DNA from: Acidobacteria bacterium Mor1 | Lineage (GTDB): Bacteria > Acidobacteriota > Polarisedimenticolia > Polarisedimenticolales > Polarisedimenticolaceae | Reading direction: 5' to 3' | NCBI GenBank assembly: GCA_001664505.1 | Contig: CP011806.1 | Location: 448,609-512,608, forward strand | Length of the DNA stretch: 64,000 nt | In this document: in pieces, positions 11,076-21,119 of the stretch | Layout of the letters: every line of letters starts with the position of its first letter | How positions within the stretch are numbered: position 1 is the first letter of the stretch | The notes under the pieces: model-generated | Databases searched by the model: none | What the model was told of the DNA's origin: nothing | The model's input: only the letters and a program-made list of their open reading frames with translations | Translations under genes and position numbers: made by a program

Positions 11076-12137
11076 CTAGCTCTCGGTCTCCGCGGTAACC
11101 CGCTGGATCTTGCCCCGGGCCTGCAACCAACCGTGGCCGTCGGGCTTCGGTGCCGGCCAGCGCGCGGCGGTGCGCACCACCGTTTCCGCCGCCTGCTGTA
11201 ACCGGCGGTTGAAGCCCGCATCCTCCTCGCCGGCCTGGATCAGGGCATCCCTGGCGCTGCGCGCCTTGGTGAGGTCGGCGCAGTAGAGGGTCATGTCGCA
11301 ACCGGCGGCGATCGCCGCGACCCCAGCCCGGCCGTCGACGTCCAGCGGGGCCACCGCACCCATCTCCATGTCGTCGCTCACGACCAGACCGCGGTAGGCC
11401 AGCTCTCGCCGCAGCAGTCCGTCGATGATCGGCGCCGAGAGGGTCGCGGGAAGCTCCGATCCCGGATCGAGTTCGGGGTAGCGCCCATGTCCGACCATCA
11501 CCATCGCGGCTTCGGGGCCGAGGCGGCGGAAGGGGAGTAGGTCCTCGTCGGCGATGCGGTCCGCGCTCCGGGTGCACACCGGAAGCTCCACGTGAGAGTC
11601 CACCGCGGTATCTCCGAGTCCCGGGAAGTGTTTGAGGCAGCCGGCGACGCCGGCACCCTGCAGTCCTTCGAGGAAGGCGCCGGCCAGCCGGGCGGTCTCC
11701 GCGGGATCGACTCCATAGGATCGATCGCCGATGCCGTTTTGCACCTCGGGTCCACAGAGGTCGACCACCGGGGCGAAGTCCACGTTGAATCCGAGACTGC
11801 GCAGTGCCTCGCCCATCGAGCGGCCCAGACCGAAGGCGGCGTCGGGACCGCTACGGGCGAGGGCGTCGGCGCTGGGGGTCTTGCCGAACAGCGGCTCGAG
11901 GCGGCTGACCCGGCCGCCCTCCTGATCGACGGCGATCAGGGTCGGCGCTTCGAGTAGGTCCTGGAGCTTCGCGATGAGGTCGGCGATCTGGTGCCCGGAC
12001 TCGAGGTTGCGGCGAAACAGGATCACGCCGCCGGGAGCGAGCTCCCGCAGCGCCTCGGCACTGTCCGCGTCCAGGGTCGGGCCGGGAATTCCCACCATCA
12101 GCACCCGCCCTGCGGCGGCCCGGAGAATTTTTTTCAC
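11076..12137 (-). CDS. nagZ: Beta-N-acetylhexosaminidase, glycoside hydrolase family 3 (NagZ)
   Basis: 353 residues from GTG 12137, preceded by AAAGGG. NagZ removes GlcNAc from muropeptides during cytosolic cell-wall recycling. Family signatures are GGVILFRRNLESG, LIAVDQEGGRVSRL, the catalytic loop KHFPGLGDTAVDSH (His and Asp forming the general acid/base pair) and the nucleophile Asp in VVSDDMEMGAV. No clear signal peptide is visible, in keeping with a cytosolic enzyme, although the basic N-terminus KKILRAAAGRVLMVGI is mildly hydrophobic. Single gene, divergent from the M23 peptidase. Confidence 0.92.
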   Translation of the reverse strand: MKKILRAAAGRVLMVGIPGPTLDADSAEALRELAPGGVILFRRNLESGHQIADLIAKLQDLLEAPTLIAVDQEGGRVSRLEPLFGKTPSADALARSGPDAAFGLGRSMGEALRSLGFNVDFAPVVDLCGPEVQNGIGDRSYGVDPAETARLAGAFLEGLQGAGVAGCLKHFPGLGDTAVDSHVELPVCTRSADRIADEDLLPFRRLGPEAAMVMVGHGRYPELDPGSELPATLSAPIIDGLLRRELAYRGLVVSDDMEMGAVAPLDVDGRAGVAAIAAGCDMTLYCADLTKARSARDALIQAGEEDAGFNRRLQQAAETVVRTAARWPAPKPDGHGWLQARGKIQRVTAETES

Positions 12138-12499
12138 GAATACCCTTTCGTCATCGCTGGAGCAACCGAATAGGCCTCTCGTGCGTAGTATCGGAGGGCC
12201 CGTACCCCGGTGACAAGGCCGGGGCCGCCGGAATGGGTGAATCGGGCCCGGCTTGACGGCGGGTGACGATACTGGCTAGAGTGCCGCCGGTTCGATGACG
12301 TTTTCGTGACCGCGGGCGGCCGACGCCCGGGAGGAAAACCGCGGTGCTGGCTCGTCTTCGCCGCCGAACTTATGTTCTAGTCCTGTCGCCCCCCGCTTTT
12401 CTCCGCAGATCGTCCGGCAACGTGCCCGGAAACGGGCGAGAGGAATCCGGAAAGCGGCCGACACGAAGTCGGAATCGGGGGACAGACGGAGCGCGATGG
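12138..12499 (+). other. Intergenic region between divergent nagZ and the M23 peptidase
   Basis: 362 bases with no convincing gene. It holds the nagZ leader with its Shine-Dalgarno, a possible plus-strand promoter TTGACG (12253-12258) with an 18-base spacer to TAGAGT (12277-12282), and an AT-richer stretch near 12365-12380 (CTTATGTTCTAG) that could hold a second -10. Reading frames crossing it lack coding character. Confidence 0.4.
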
Positions 12500-13384
12500 A
12501 TGCCCGGTAAGTCTTACACGATCCTGGTTCTGCCCCATGCGCGGGCACGTTTCAAGAAGCTCCAGCTCTCGCGTAAGGCGGTCGTCGGCGCCTTCGCCGG
12601 CCTGGCGGTGCTCGCCGTTGCCGGCCTGACCCTGCCGCCGCTTCTGGTGAAGATGGCTTCGGACTCCCGGGAGATCGCGGAGCTCCAGCGTTCCAACCAG
12701 TCGTTGACCGCCGAGAAGCAGCGCTTCGAATCCTCCCTCGACGATCTGAACCAACGCCTCAGCGCCTTCGAGAACCAGGCGACCAAACTGGCCTCGGCCC
12801 TCGGCATCGAGGAATTGCCCTCGAGCCGCCCGGCTGCCGGTGGTGCCGCCGGTGCGCCGGTCGAGGTGCCCGACGCGGTGCCCTTCCGTGAAGAGTTCCG
12901 CGCCCTCAACTCCCGCGCCTCCTCCCTGGGTCTCTCCATGGAGCAGATCGACACGGCGTGGACCGAGCGCGAGAAGCTGCTGGCGGCGACTCCGAGCATC
13001 ATGCCGGTCCGGGGCTGGTTCTCTCACGGCTACGGCTGGCGCAAGGACCCCTTCACGGGCAAGCGCGCTTTCCACCGGGGCGTCGACATCGTGGCACCCC
13101 AGGGCACGCCGATCGCGGCCCCTGCCGACGGCGTGGTCAGCCGCGCCGGCCGTCTCGGGCCCTACGGCAAGTCGATCGACATCTCCCACGGCTACGGCTA
13201 CGTGACCCGCTACGCCCACCTCTCCGAGGTGCTGGTCAAGCCGGGGCAGAAGGTCTCCCGGGGCGACAAGATCGGTGCAGTCGGTTCGACCGGTCGCTCG
13301 ACCGGGCCGCACCTGCACTACGAGATGTTCCGGGACGGCCGCCGGGTCAACCCCTGGAAGTACCTCGGCGACAAGAGCTTCTGA
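12500..13384 (+). CDS. M23-family peptidase (LytM/murein hydrolase type), membrane-anchored
   Basis: 294 residues from ATG 12500 (GGAG eight bases upstream); an upstream GTG at 12344 would add an implausible Arg-rich leader. A basic N-terminus leads into one membrane segment (about residues 27-50), then a coiled coil (55-100), a Gly/Pro linker and the LytM domain (165-290). Zinc ligands are intact: His192 and Asp196 in FHRGVDIVAPQG, and His271/His273 in GPHLHYE, with His240 in YAHLSEV. It should therefore be an active cell-wall endopeptidase facing the periplasm, similar in layout to MepM/NlpD-type proteins. It lies just upstream of the rpoH-like gene. Confidence 0.9.
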   Translation: MPGKSYTILVLPHARARFKKLQLSRKAVVGAFAGLAVLAVAGLTLPPLLVKMASDSREIAELQRSNQSLTAEKQRFESSLDDLNQRLSAFENQATKLASALGIEELPSSRPAAGGAAGAPVEVPDAVPFREEFRALNSRASSLGLSMEQIDTAWTEREKLLAATPSIMPVRGWFSHGYGWRKDPFTGKRAFHRGVDIVAPQGTPIAAPADGVVSRAGRLGPYGKSIDISHGYGYVTRYAHLSEVLVKPGQKVSRGDKIGAVGSTGRSTGPHLHYEMFRDGRRVNPWKYLGDKSF

Positions 13385-13413
13385 TCGAGCCCCCCTCCGG
13401 CGCCGCGGCGCTC

Positions 13414-13422
13414 TGCTAAATT
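13414..13422 (+). promoter_or_regulatory. Extended -10 promoter TGCTAAATT for the rpoH-like gene
   Basis: TGC-TAAATT ends six bases before ATG 13429, which puts the expected transcription start on the A of the ATG. There is no Shine-Dalgarno, so a leaderless mRNA is predicted. No -35 is evident, as is usual for extended -10 promoters. Confidence 0.5.
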
Positions 13423-13428
13423 GTCGGT

Positions 13429-14409
13429 ATGGCCGAAGAGCCGACCGAGCCGACACCCATCGACCCCGAGGTCCTGACCGACCCCCTCGGCGACTCAGGC
13501 GACGACGACGATTCCACCGCCGAGTCCACGGCGTTGGCCCCCACCAGCACCGCTCTCGCACCGACCGATCCGTTCCAGCGCTACATGGCCGAGGCGCGGC
13601 GCTATCCGCCGCTGACCCGCGAGGAGGAGCAGGAGCTGGCCCGCCGTTACCGGGAGACCGGGGACCGGGAAGCGCTGTTCCGGCTGGTCACGTCCAACCT
13701 GATGCTGGTGGTCCGGGTCGCCTTCTCCTTCCGCCGGGCGGCGCGCAACGTGCTGGACCTGATCCAGGAGGGGAATCTGGGCCTCCTGGCGGCCATCGAC
13801 CGTTTCGACCCCGACGTGGGGGTGCGGCTTCCGACCTACGCGGCGTACTGGGTTCGGGCCTACATGGTCAAGTTCCTGCTGGATAACGTCCGGCTGGTCC
13901 GGGTCGGCACCACCAACGCCCGCCGCAAGCTGCTGCGCAACCTGCGCAAGGAAAAGCAGCGCCTCGAGGAGCAGGGCTACGACGTCGGCCCCAAACTGCT
14001 GGCCGAGCATTTCGGCGTGTCCGAGCAGGACGTGGTCGACGTTCAGGCCGCCCTGGACTCCCGGGATGTGCACCTGGACGCACCGGTCGACGAGGAAGGC
14101 CGCTCACGGGCCGAGGTGCTGCCCGCCGCCGACGAGAACATCGAGGACTCGGTGGCTCGCCGCGAGCTTCAGGAGCGGGTCGAGGGGATCCTGGCGGAGT
14201 TTCGCGAGGGGCTCAACGAGCGGGAGCTGGTGATTCTAGACGAGCGCCTGCTGGCCGAAGACCCCAAGACCCTCCAGGTTCTGGGCGACCGTTTCGGAAC
14301 GACACGGGAGGCGGTACGCCAGGCTGAGAATCGTCTCAAGAAGAGACTCACCGAGTTCGTCAAGGAACGGCTCCCGGACATGGGAGACATCAAGATCGGC
14401 TCTTCCTGA
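13429..14409 (+). CDS. rpoH: RNA polymerase sigma-32-like factor (RpoH family)
   Basis: 326 residues. Residues 1-46 are an acidic, Thr/Asp-rich extension absent from most RpoH proteins. Then come region 1.2/2 (DPFQRYMAEARRYPPLTREEE; here split as DPFQRYM and YPPLTREEE), the core-binding DLIQEGNLGLLAAIDRFDP (110-128), -10 recognition TYAAYWVRAYM, and an RpoH-box-like segment ARRKLLRNLRKEKQRL (164-179), the hallmark separating sigma-32 from sigma-70. Region 4 ends with the HTH LGDRFGTTREAVRQAENR. It is likely a heat-shock or general stress sigma; hsp20 and lon lie in the same window. An alternative name would be a generic group 3 sigma factor. Confidence 0.85.
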   Translation: MAEEPTEPTPIDPEVLTDPLGDSGDDDDSTAESTALAPTSTALAPTDPFQRYMAEARRYPPLTREEEQELARRYRETGDREALFRLVTSNLMLVVRVAFSFRRAARNVLDLIQEGNLGLLAAIDRFDPDVGVRLPTYAAYWVRAYMVKFLLDNVRLVRVGTTNARRKLLRNLRKEKQRLEEQGYDVGPKLLAEHFGVSEQDVVDVQAALDSRDVHLDAPVDEEGRSRAEVLPAADENIEDSVARRELQERVEGILAEFREGLNERELVILDERLLAEDPKTLQVLGDRFGTTREAVRQAENRLKKRLTEFVKERLPDMGDIKIGSS

Positions 14410-14456
14410 GCAAAAAAAGTGACTTTCCCGGCACGTTTCGGTCTCTGGACCTTGTC

Positions 14457-14472
14457 TGGCTCACCTCTTGCA
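14457..14472 (+). promoter_or_regulatory. Sigma-54 (RpoN) promoter TGGCTCACCTCTTGCA
   Basis: It matches the -24/-12 consensus TGGCAC-N5-TTGCW: GG and GC are exactly 10 bases apart and only the fifth and seventh positions differ. The start point is predicted near 14483. It lies upstream of a 36-residue membrane peptide and an NtrC-family activator plus kinase, so enhancer-dependent autoregulation is likely. It is the only clear -24/-12 element I found in the window. Confidence 0.75.
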
Positions 14473-14555
14473 AATAGTGTAAGTGCTTCGACAGGGGAGC
14501 CTTTTGGACCAGAGGATGCCGAGCGGGTCACGAAGACTGCGCTCGAGAGGGCTAA

Positions 14556-14666
14556 ATGCAGTTCATGCTTGTAGTTGCGGCGGTTGTGTTGAGTCTGGCA
14601 ACGGCTCTGGCGACCGCGTCTATCCTGCTAAACCTCCTGTTCCGCTTGATGTCGAAGCTGCGATGA
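14556..14666 (+). CDS. Putative 36-residue single-pass membrane peptide
   Basis: ATG 14556 is preceded by GAGAGG five bases upstream and ends at TGA 14666. The peptide starts MQFMLVVAAVVLSLATALA, continues as a hydrophobic stretch to about residue 29 and ends with a basic tail (FRLMSKLR), giving a predicted N-out/C-in single-pass helix. It sits about 73 bases downstream of the predicted sigma-54 start and 90 bases before the NtrC-type gene. I do not recognise a family. It could be a small effector or sensor-kinase modulator; it could also be a chance frame, but the ribosome site, promoter and hydrophobicity argue for a real gene. Confidence 0.55.
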   Translation: MQFMLVVAAVVLSLATALATASILLNLLFRLMSKLR

Positions 14667-14756
14667 CCGTGTAATATTTACGCGGACTGGACAGAAAGAC
14701 ACACCGGAAGGCCACGCCGCCCCGGTCCTCCGGCCTTTGGAAAAGCAGGGTGACCC

Positions 14757-16156
<1,400 letters not shown>

Positions 16157-16160
<4 letters not shown>

Positions 16161-18046
16161 GAGCTTCGCTACCAGTACGCATCTTCATCGTCCATCTCGT
16201 CTTCTCCGTGCTGGTCGCGAGCATCGCGGTCTGGCTCATCTCCGACGCCTTCGATCGATACGAGGCGGAGTGGGAACGGAGCGTCGAGACCCGGCCGACC
16301 GAAGATCTGTTCTCGCCGATGGCCAACGAGATCGCTCGTTCGATTCTCGTGCTGAAGGAGGGGGCGTCCGCCCCTGAGGTCATCGAGCGGGACCAGCGGG
16401 TGATCAGTCAGGCGCTGCGCCGCATGGTGCAGGGGCTCGACGGTATCGAGTCGCTGGTCGTGCTGGATAACGACCGGGTCGTTCGCTACTCCAACGATCC
16501 GCTGATCATCGGGCAGGGTTTCACCGACGAGGAGGCGGTCTCCCGCATCGCGTCCAACGAGGTCGTGCGCTACGAGCGCACCCTTCAGGGCCGGGAGATC
16601 ACCGAGCTGATCGCCCCGGTGTTCGACGGCACCACCGCCGACGGAGCAGCGGCGCGCCGCCGTCTCGGCACCTGGATCGTTCGTTTCACCGGCGACCCGG
16701 AACTCATGGGCCGGGTCCCCGAGGTCAACCCTCCCACCGTGGAGAAGCGGCGCTTCGTCGTTCCGCTGATCGGCTTCCTGGCGGCGCTGGCGCTCAGTTC
16801 GGTGCTGATCACCGCGTTCAGCAGCCTGCCGGTGTACCGGCTGGAACGAGCCCTGGTCGAGTTCCGCGAGCGGGACTACAAGGGGGAGCTGACCGCTGAC
16901 GACCGCCCCCTCGAGGGGCACTTCGCCGGTGCGTTCCAGGCGATCAAGGAGATGGGCGGACGGCTGGCCGCGCTGGACGACCGGGAGAAGGAACGGGAGG
17001 CCCTGCTGGCGACCCTCTCCCAGTCCCTCGAAGAGGGGATGATCGCCCTCGATCCCCAGGGGCAAGTGGTCTCCTGGAACCAGGCGGCGCTGCGCATCGT
17101 GTTGCGCCAGGCCGACGGTGACGACACCCCCGACCTGATCGCCCAGGTACTGCGGGACAACCCGCGGCTGACCGAATCCGCCAGCGACGATGTGTTCAAC
17201 GCCCGCCGGGAACTGGAGATCCTGCGGCCGGACGGAACGCGGGTTCCCGTGGTGCTGAGCATCGTGCCCTTCGAGTCCCGTCCGGGGCAGATGGGCACCC
17301 TGCTGATGATCCGGGACATGCTGGCCCTGCACAAGGTCGAGGCGCACCTGCTGGAGGCCGGCCGGTTCGCCGTGCTGGCCCATCTGGCCGCGGGGCTGGC
17401 TCACGAGATTCGCAACCCGCTCCACGCCATCGGGCTCAACGCCGGGGTCGTCGAGCAGTACGTGCTGCAGCTCGATGATTCACGGCAGCAGCACGCCATG
17501 AACGAATCGTTGAACTCGATCAAGGATGAGACCCGCCGTTTGACCGACCTGCTGAACAACTACCTGGGCCTGTTCCGGCCCGAGCAGGACACCGGTCCGG
17601 TAGACGTCCGTGATCTCTGCGAGCGGGTCCAGCGGTTGCTCTACTACCCGGCCTCGCAGTCCAGCGTGCGGATCGAGCTGCGCGGCGACGAGAATCTGCC
17701 GCCGGTGGAAGGCTTCTCGGCGCGGCTGCAGCAGGCGATCCTCAACCTGGTGATGAACTCGATCCAGGCGATGCCCGACGGCGGCACGGTGGTGCTGCGC
17801 ACCGGCTTCGACGAGGGGTTCGTGCAGATCACCGTCGAGGACAGCGGCCCCGGCGTGAGTGACGAGGTCCAGCAGGACCTGTTCAACATGCGGGTCACGA
17901 CGAAGCCGGGCGGCGCGGGGCTGGGACTGCCCCTGGTCCGCTTGATCGCCGAGGCCCACGGTGGCCAGGTGGTCTACCAGAACGGCGACTCCGGCGGGGC
18001 TGCCTTCGTGCTGCGTCTGCCGACGAGGGCCGGCGCCGCGGCCTGA
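16157..18046 (+). CDS. Membrane sensor histidine kinase, partner of the NtrC-type regulator
   Basis: 629 residues from GTG 16157, which overlaps the regulator stop as GTGA. Two membrane segments (about 7-28 and 195-217, FVVPLIGFLAALALSSVLI) flank a periplasmic sensor domain with YSNDPLIIGQGF. After a HAMP-like linker comes a PAS domain (EEGMIALDPQGQVVSWNQ), then HisKA with the phospho-His in AGLAHEIRNPLHAIG and HATPase_c with an N box (LNLVMNSIQAMPDGG), G1 (VEDSGPGVSDE) and G2 (GAGLGLPLVRLIAEAHGG). All catalytic elements are present. The signal sensed is unknown. Together with the regulator it forms one two-component system. Confidence 0.94.
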
Positions 18047-18049
18047 TCC

Positions 18050-19765
18050 CTACTGCATCCGTTCCAGGGTCCAGGGAACGTCGATCGCTTCCCGCGCCAG
18101 GTTGTGGGCATCGAAGTGGTCCTTCATGGTGAGCACCTTTCGATACTGGGCGACCGCTTCCTCACGTTTGCCCTGGATGTCCGCAAGCCGGCCCAGGTCG
18201 AACACGGCGAACACCGGGAAGTGGGATTCCTGGGGGTCGAGCCCTTGTTCGAGTAGCTGGGTCAGGATGCGCTCGGAGAGGGCGAACTCCCGCAGCCGGG
18301 TGTTGGCCGACGCCAGATTGAACAGCGCCTGGGGGTCTCCCGGCTTGGCCTCGAGAGCGTCGCGCATGGCCTGGGCGATCCCGGCGTAGTCCGAGATGAG
18401 ATGAGCCTCGCTGGCGCGTTTCATCGCCGCCATGTAATCCACCTCGCCCTGGCGGCCGCCGGCGAACTTCCGGGCGAAGCGGGTGAGTTCGCCGTCGAGG
18501 TCCGCCGCGGGCACCCCTGCGGCACGAGCGATGTCGGCGGCGGTCAACGGTCCCGGCCGATAGATCGCCTTCAGGCCGTCGATGCCCTTGCGCTCGAGCA
18601 TCCAGCGGACCAGAAGCGCGGCGGTGCCGAACCCGGCCTGAGGTTGAATCCGGCGGAAGATCTCCTCGTCGAGGAGCTGGTCGACCTTCGGTAGCTCACC
18701 GGCATCGAGAAGCGTCCCGACCAGCAGGTCCAGTTCCATGCCGGCGAAGCGTCCCTGGTGATGCACGGCGAATCCCTCGTAGACCGCCGAGGACGCGCTC
18801 TCACCCAGGGTGCCCTGGGTCAGCAGGTGGATCTCTTCCCGGAACGAGCGGGCGGCGGCGTACTCATCGACGACGAACAGTTCACCGGTGCGGGGATAGG
18901 AGTGGGCGCGGTCGGTCACGCCGGTCAGGCGCAGCTTCTCGTCGACGTCCTTGTAGACGTGCAGCCGGAAGCGGTAGCCCTCGGCGGACATGCCCAGTTG
19001 CTTGGCGGCGTCGAGGACGGCGGCGTCTCGCTGGGCCAGGATCTGCTTGGCCCGCTCGGGAGTCATGCCTTCCCCCGGGTAGGTCATGGTGTAGTGCTTG
19101 CCGCGCAGGGTGCGCCGGGCGTCGCGGTAGACCTTGAGGTCGGAGGTGTGATCCTTCTCGGCGGTCTCGTCACGCTGGGGCGGCCAGGTCGGCTGGCGGG
19201 CGAACATCCCTTGACGCACCGCCAGATAGCGGTCGAGAACGACCCAGTCGGAACCGCGGATCGGCATGGTCATGAAACGATCGATCGGCGGATCGATGCG
19301 CGACCAGAAAAACAGCACCCGTTCCGGATGGTAGGGGGAGTTGTGGCTCAGCAGCAGGTCGAGCTGCTGGCCGGTGTGGGTCTGCCCGAGGAACTGGAGC
19401 GCGCGTCCGTCCCACTTGAACGGCGCCGGCACCTTCTCGTTGAACACCCGGTTGTTCCAGCCGAGGACCAGCATGTGCCTGGCCCGGTGCGCCGGGGTGA
19501 CGGCATCGTCGGCGACCACCTCGACCTCGATGTTCCGGGACTCGGCCAGGAACGCGGCCCTGCGCTCGGCGGACCAGCGGTTGAGGGCGGCGTTCTGCCC
19601 GGGGCCGGCGGGGTAGACCACCACCAGCCGGTCGATGTGCAGCAGGCGGGCGGCTCCGAGATCGGCGACCCCCATCTGGGCGGACGCCGGCAGGGCCAGA
19701 GCGGCGAGGCAGAGCAGGCCCAGCAGGCCGCGGGACGCCTGGCGCAGCAGGGTTTTTCGACTCAC
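18050..19765 (-). CDS. Secreted pseudo-gluzincin (peptidase MA-like) protein with C-terminal TPRs
   Basis: 571 residues from GTG 19765 (GGAG six bases upstream). A signal peptide ending near ALPASAQ exports it. The middle resembles peptidase-MA-like gluzincins: the zinc-helix position reads EEIHLLTQG (about residues 309-317) where active members have HExxH, and the third-ligand helix reads SAVYEGFAVHHQG. The catalytic Glu and second His are therefore replaced (Leu and Gln), while the first His and the downstream Glu remain. The C-terminal 120 residues form TPR-like helices (GDPQALFNLASANTRLRE). It is probably an inactive peptidase acting as a binding protein; substrate unknown. Divergent from the phosphoesterase. 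Confidence 0.7.
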   Translation of the reverse strand: MSRKTLLRQASRGLLGLLCLAALALPASAQMGVADLGAARLLHIDRLVVVYPAGPGQNAALNRWSAERRAAFLAESRNIEVEVVADDAVTPAHRARHMLVLGWNNRVFNEKVPAPFKWDGRALQFLGQTHTGQQLDLLLSHNSPYHPERVLFFWSRIDPPIDRFMTMPIRGSDWVVLDRYLAVRQGMFARQPTWPPQRDETAEKDHTSDLKVYRDARRTLRGKHYTMTYPGEGMTPERAKQILAQRDAAVLDAAKQLGMSAEGYRFRLHVYKDVDEKLRLTGVTDRAHSYPRTGELFVVDEYAAARSFREEIHLLTQGTLGESASSAVYEGFAVHHQGRFAGMELDLLVGTLLDAGELPKVDQLLDEEIFRRIQPQAGFGTAALLVRWMLERKGIDGLKAIYRPGPLTAADIARAAGVPAADLDGELTRFARKFAGGRQGEVDYMAAMKRASEAHLISDYAGIAQAMRDALEAKPGDPQALFNLASANTRLREFALSERILTQLLEQGLDPQESHFPVFAVFDLGRLADIQGKREEAVAQYRKVLTMKDHFDAHNLAREAIDVPWTLERMQ

Positions 19766-19840
19766 GTCAGACTCCAGATGGTGCTGTGCAGACTCAGAAT
19801 GTTACGGGGGGATCGGGGCGCTGTCGAGGCGCCCGTCCAG

Positions 19841-19846
19841 TACAAT
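19841..19846 (+). promoter_or_regulatory. -10 element TACAAT of a probable leaderless promoter
   Basis: TACAAT ends eight bases before ATG 19855 of the phosphoesterase gene, with CGTGGGTC between and no Shine-Dalgarno. No -35 match at 16-18 bases. A minus-strand TAACAT at 19799-19804 would serve the divergent gene. Confidence 0.4.
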
Positions 19847-19854
19847 CGTGGGTC

Positions 19855-20553
19855 ATGGAACGACTTTTTGCCCTGGCGGACCTGCACCTCTCGACCTCCG
19901 GTGACAAGCCGATGCACATCTTCGGCGAGCACTGGCGGGACCATGCCGACCGGATGGCGGCGGCCTGGGACGAACGGGTGGGGGATGAGGACGTGGTGCT
20001 GTTGCCCGGAGATCTCTCCTGGGCCCGCAAGCTCGACGAGGCCCGGGGGGACCTGGATTGGATCGGAGCCCGCCCCGGCCGCAAGCTGCTGCTCAAGGGA
20101 AACCACGACACCTGGTGGTCCAGCGTCAACAAGGTCCGGGCGGCCCTGCCCGAAGGCTGCGACGCGCTGCAGAACAACGCCTTCGAACTCGAGAGATTCG
20201 TCGTCGTCGGAGCGCGGGGCTGGACCGCGCCCGAGGATCCGATCGCAACCGAAGACGACGGCAAGCTGCACATGCGGGAACTGGAGCGCCTGCGGCTTTC
20301 GATCCTCGATGCCGACCGCCGCTTCGGCCGCGACAAACCCCGGGTGGCCATGCTGCACTTTCCGCCGTGGCTTCTGGACCAGGCTCCGACCCGGGTGATC
20401 GGTCTGCTGCAGAACGGGGGCGTGAGCCTCTGCGTCTACGGTCACCTGCACGGCGACGATCATCGCCACGCCGTCACCGGCGTGCGTGACGGGATCGACT
20501 TCCGGTTGGTCGCCGCCGACGCGGTCGACTTCGCGCCGGTGGAGTTGCCTTGA
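19855..20553 (+). CDS. Calcineurin-like metallophosphoesterase
   Basis: 232 residues from ATG 19855. The dinuclear-metal motifs of the family appear in order: LADLHLS, LLPGDLSWA, LLLKGNHDTWW, MLHFPPW (His) and VYGHLHGDDH. Bacterial members of this size hydrolyse phosphomonoesters or diesters in the cytosol; the substrate cannot be read from the sequence. There is no signal peptide. The TTG start of the next gene overlaps this stop (TTGA), so it is the first gene of a three-gene unit with the membrane protein and the aspartic protease. Confidence 0.88.
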   Translation: MERLFALADLHLSTSGDKPMHIFGEHWRDHADRMAAAWDERVGDEDVVLLPGDLSWARKLDEARGDLDWIGARPGRKLLLKGNHDTWWSSVNKVRAALPEGCDALQNNAFELERFVVVGARGWTAPEDPIATEDDGKLHMRELERLRLSILDADRRFGRDKPRVAMLHFPPWLLDQAPTRVIGLLQNGGVSLCVYGHLHGDDHRHAVTGVRDGIDFRLVAADAVDFAPVELP

Positions 20554-21119
20554 CGCCGACGGTCTATCGCTGCTCGGCGGCAGCCCGCTGGCTGCCCCGG
20601 GTGCTGGCGGGATCGCTGCTGGCCTGCGCGGTCGCCATCGGACGCACCCTGGACCCGGCGCGGCAGGTCCCGATTTCCGGCGGCGTCGGTCTGCTGGTTG
20701 CGGTGGCCGGCGCCTTCCTCGCTCTTCAGATCGTCCGCGGTGGCTCCGAGGTACGGGCGGTGATCTCGCTCCACGATCTGGGGGTCGAGTTCGCGGCGGG
20801 GAAACACAAGCTGACCCTGCCCTGGAGTTCGATCCGTTCGCTGGATTTCGTGCCTCCGTTCCTTTCGCTGAGGCGCTGGCTGCCCGCCGGGCGCCTGATC
20901 GACGACGAATCCCGACCGTGGCGCCTCCCGGCGCTGTTGGATGACGGAGACCGGCTGATCGAGGACCTCCTCGAGCGAGCCGACCGCAGTGACCTGCGTT
21001 CCTGGTCCGAGGCACGGGGAGTCGGACGCAAGATGGGGCGCGCCGTGCCCTACCTCGTGGCGGGCTACGGCATGGCCGGCTTGCTGCTGCTGTTGACTGT
21101 GATCTGGGTGTTGCGATGA
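20550..21119 (+). CDS. Membrane protein of unknown function (PH-like soluble domain)
   Basis: 189 residues from TTG 20550, overlapping the phosphoesterase stop. Two N-terminal membrane segments (about 15-33 and 43-62) are followed by a segment (VISLHDLGVEFAAGKHKLTLPWSSI) that has the look of a bacterial PH/bPH-like domain, and a C-terminal membrane segment (VAGYGMAGLLLLLTVIWVL) closes the protein. I recognise no catalytic motif. Its ATGA overlap with the next gene indicates coupled expression with the aspartic protease. Confidence 0.65.
   Translation: MTPTVYRCSAAARWLPRVLAGSLLACAVAIGRTLDPARQVPISGGVGLLVAVAGAFLALQIVRGGSEVRAVISLHDLGVEFAAGKHKLTLPWSSIRSLDFVPPFLSLRRWLPAGRLIDDESRPWRLPALLDDGDRLIEDLLERADRSDLRSWSEARGVGRKMGRAVPYLVAGYGMAGLLLLLTVIWVLR

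Larger units (their letters stand above)
14410..14756 (+). other. Regulatory region between rpoH-like gene and the NtrC-type regulator
   Basis: 347 bases holding a sigma-54 promoter (14457-14472), a 36-codon membrane-peptide gene (14556-14666) and a GC-rich leader before ATG 14757 in which AAGGCC (14708 region) and GGCCTT can pair around an 18-base loop. That hairpin has no U-run, so terminator activity is doubtful. Everything upstream of 14457 is AT-rich compared with the surroundings (CAAAAAAAGTGACTTT). Confidence 0.6.

Noticed and set aside
12344..12499. N-terminal extension of the M23 peptidase from a GTG
   Set aside because: Adds a basic, unstructured leader in front of the membrane helix; ATG 12500 with GGAG upstream fits M23 architecture better.
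12276..12548. 90-residue minus-strand frame between nagZ and the M23 gene
   Set aside because: Overlaps the M23 start and has no motif or ribosome site.
14483..14674. 63-codon frame overlapping the small membrane peptide
   Set aside because: Different frame, no ribosome site, composition not protein-like; the 36-codon frame is better supported.
14690..14750. Terminator between the small peptide and the NtrC-type gene
   Set aside because: The AAGGCC/GGCCTT pairing has an 18-base loop and no U-run; it would not stop transcription reliably.
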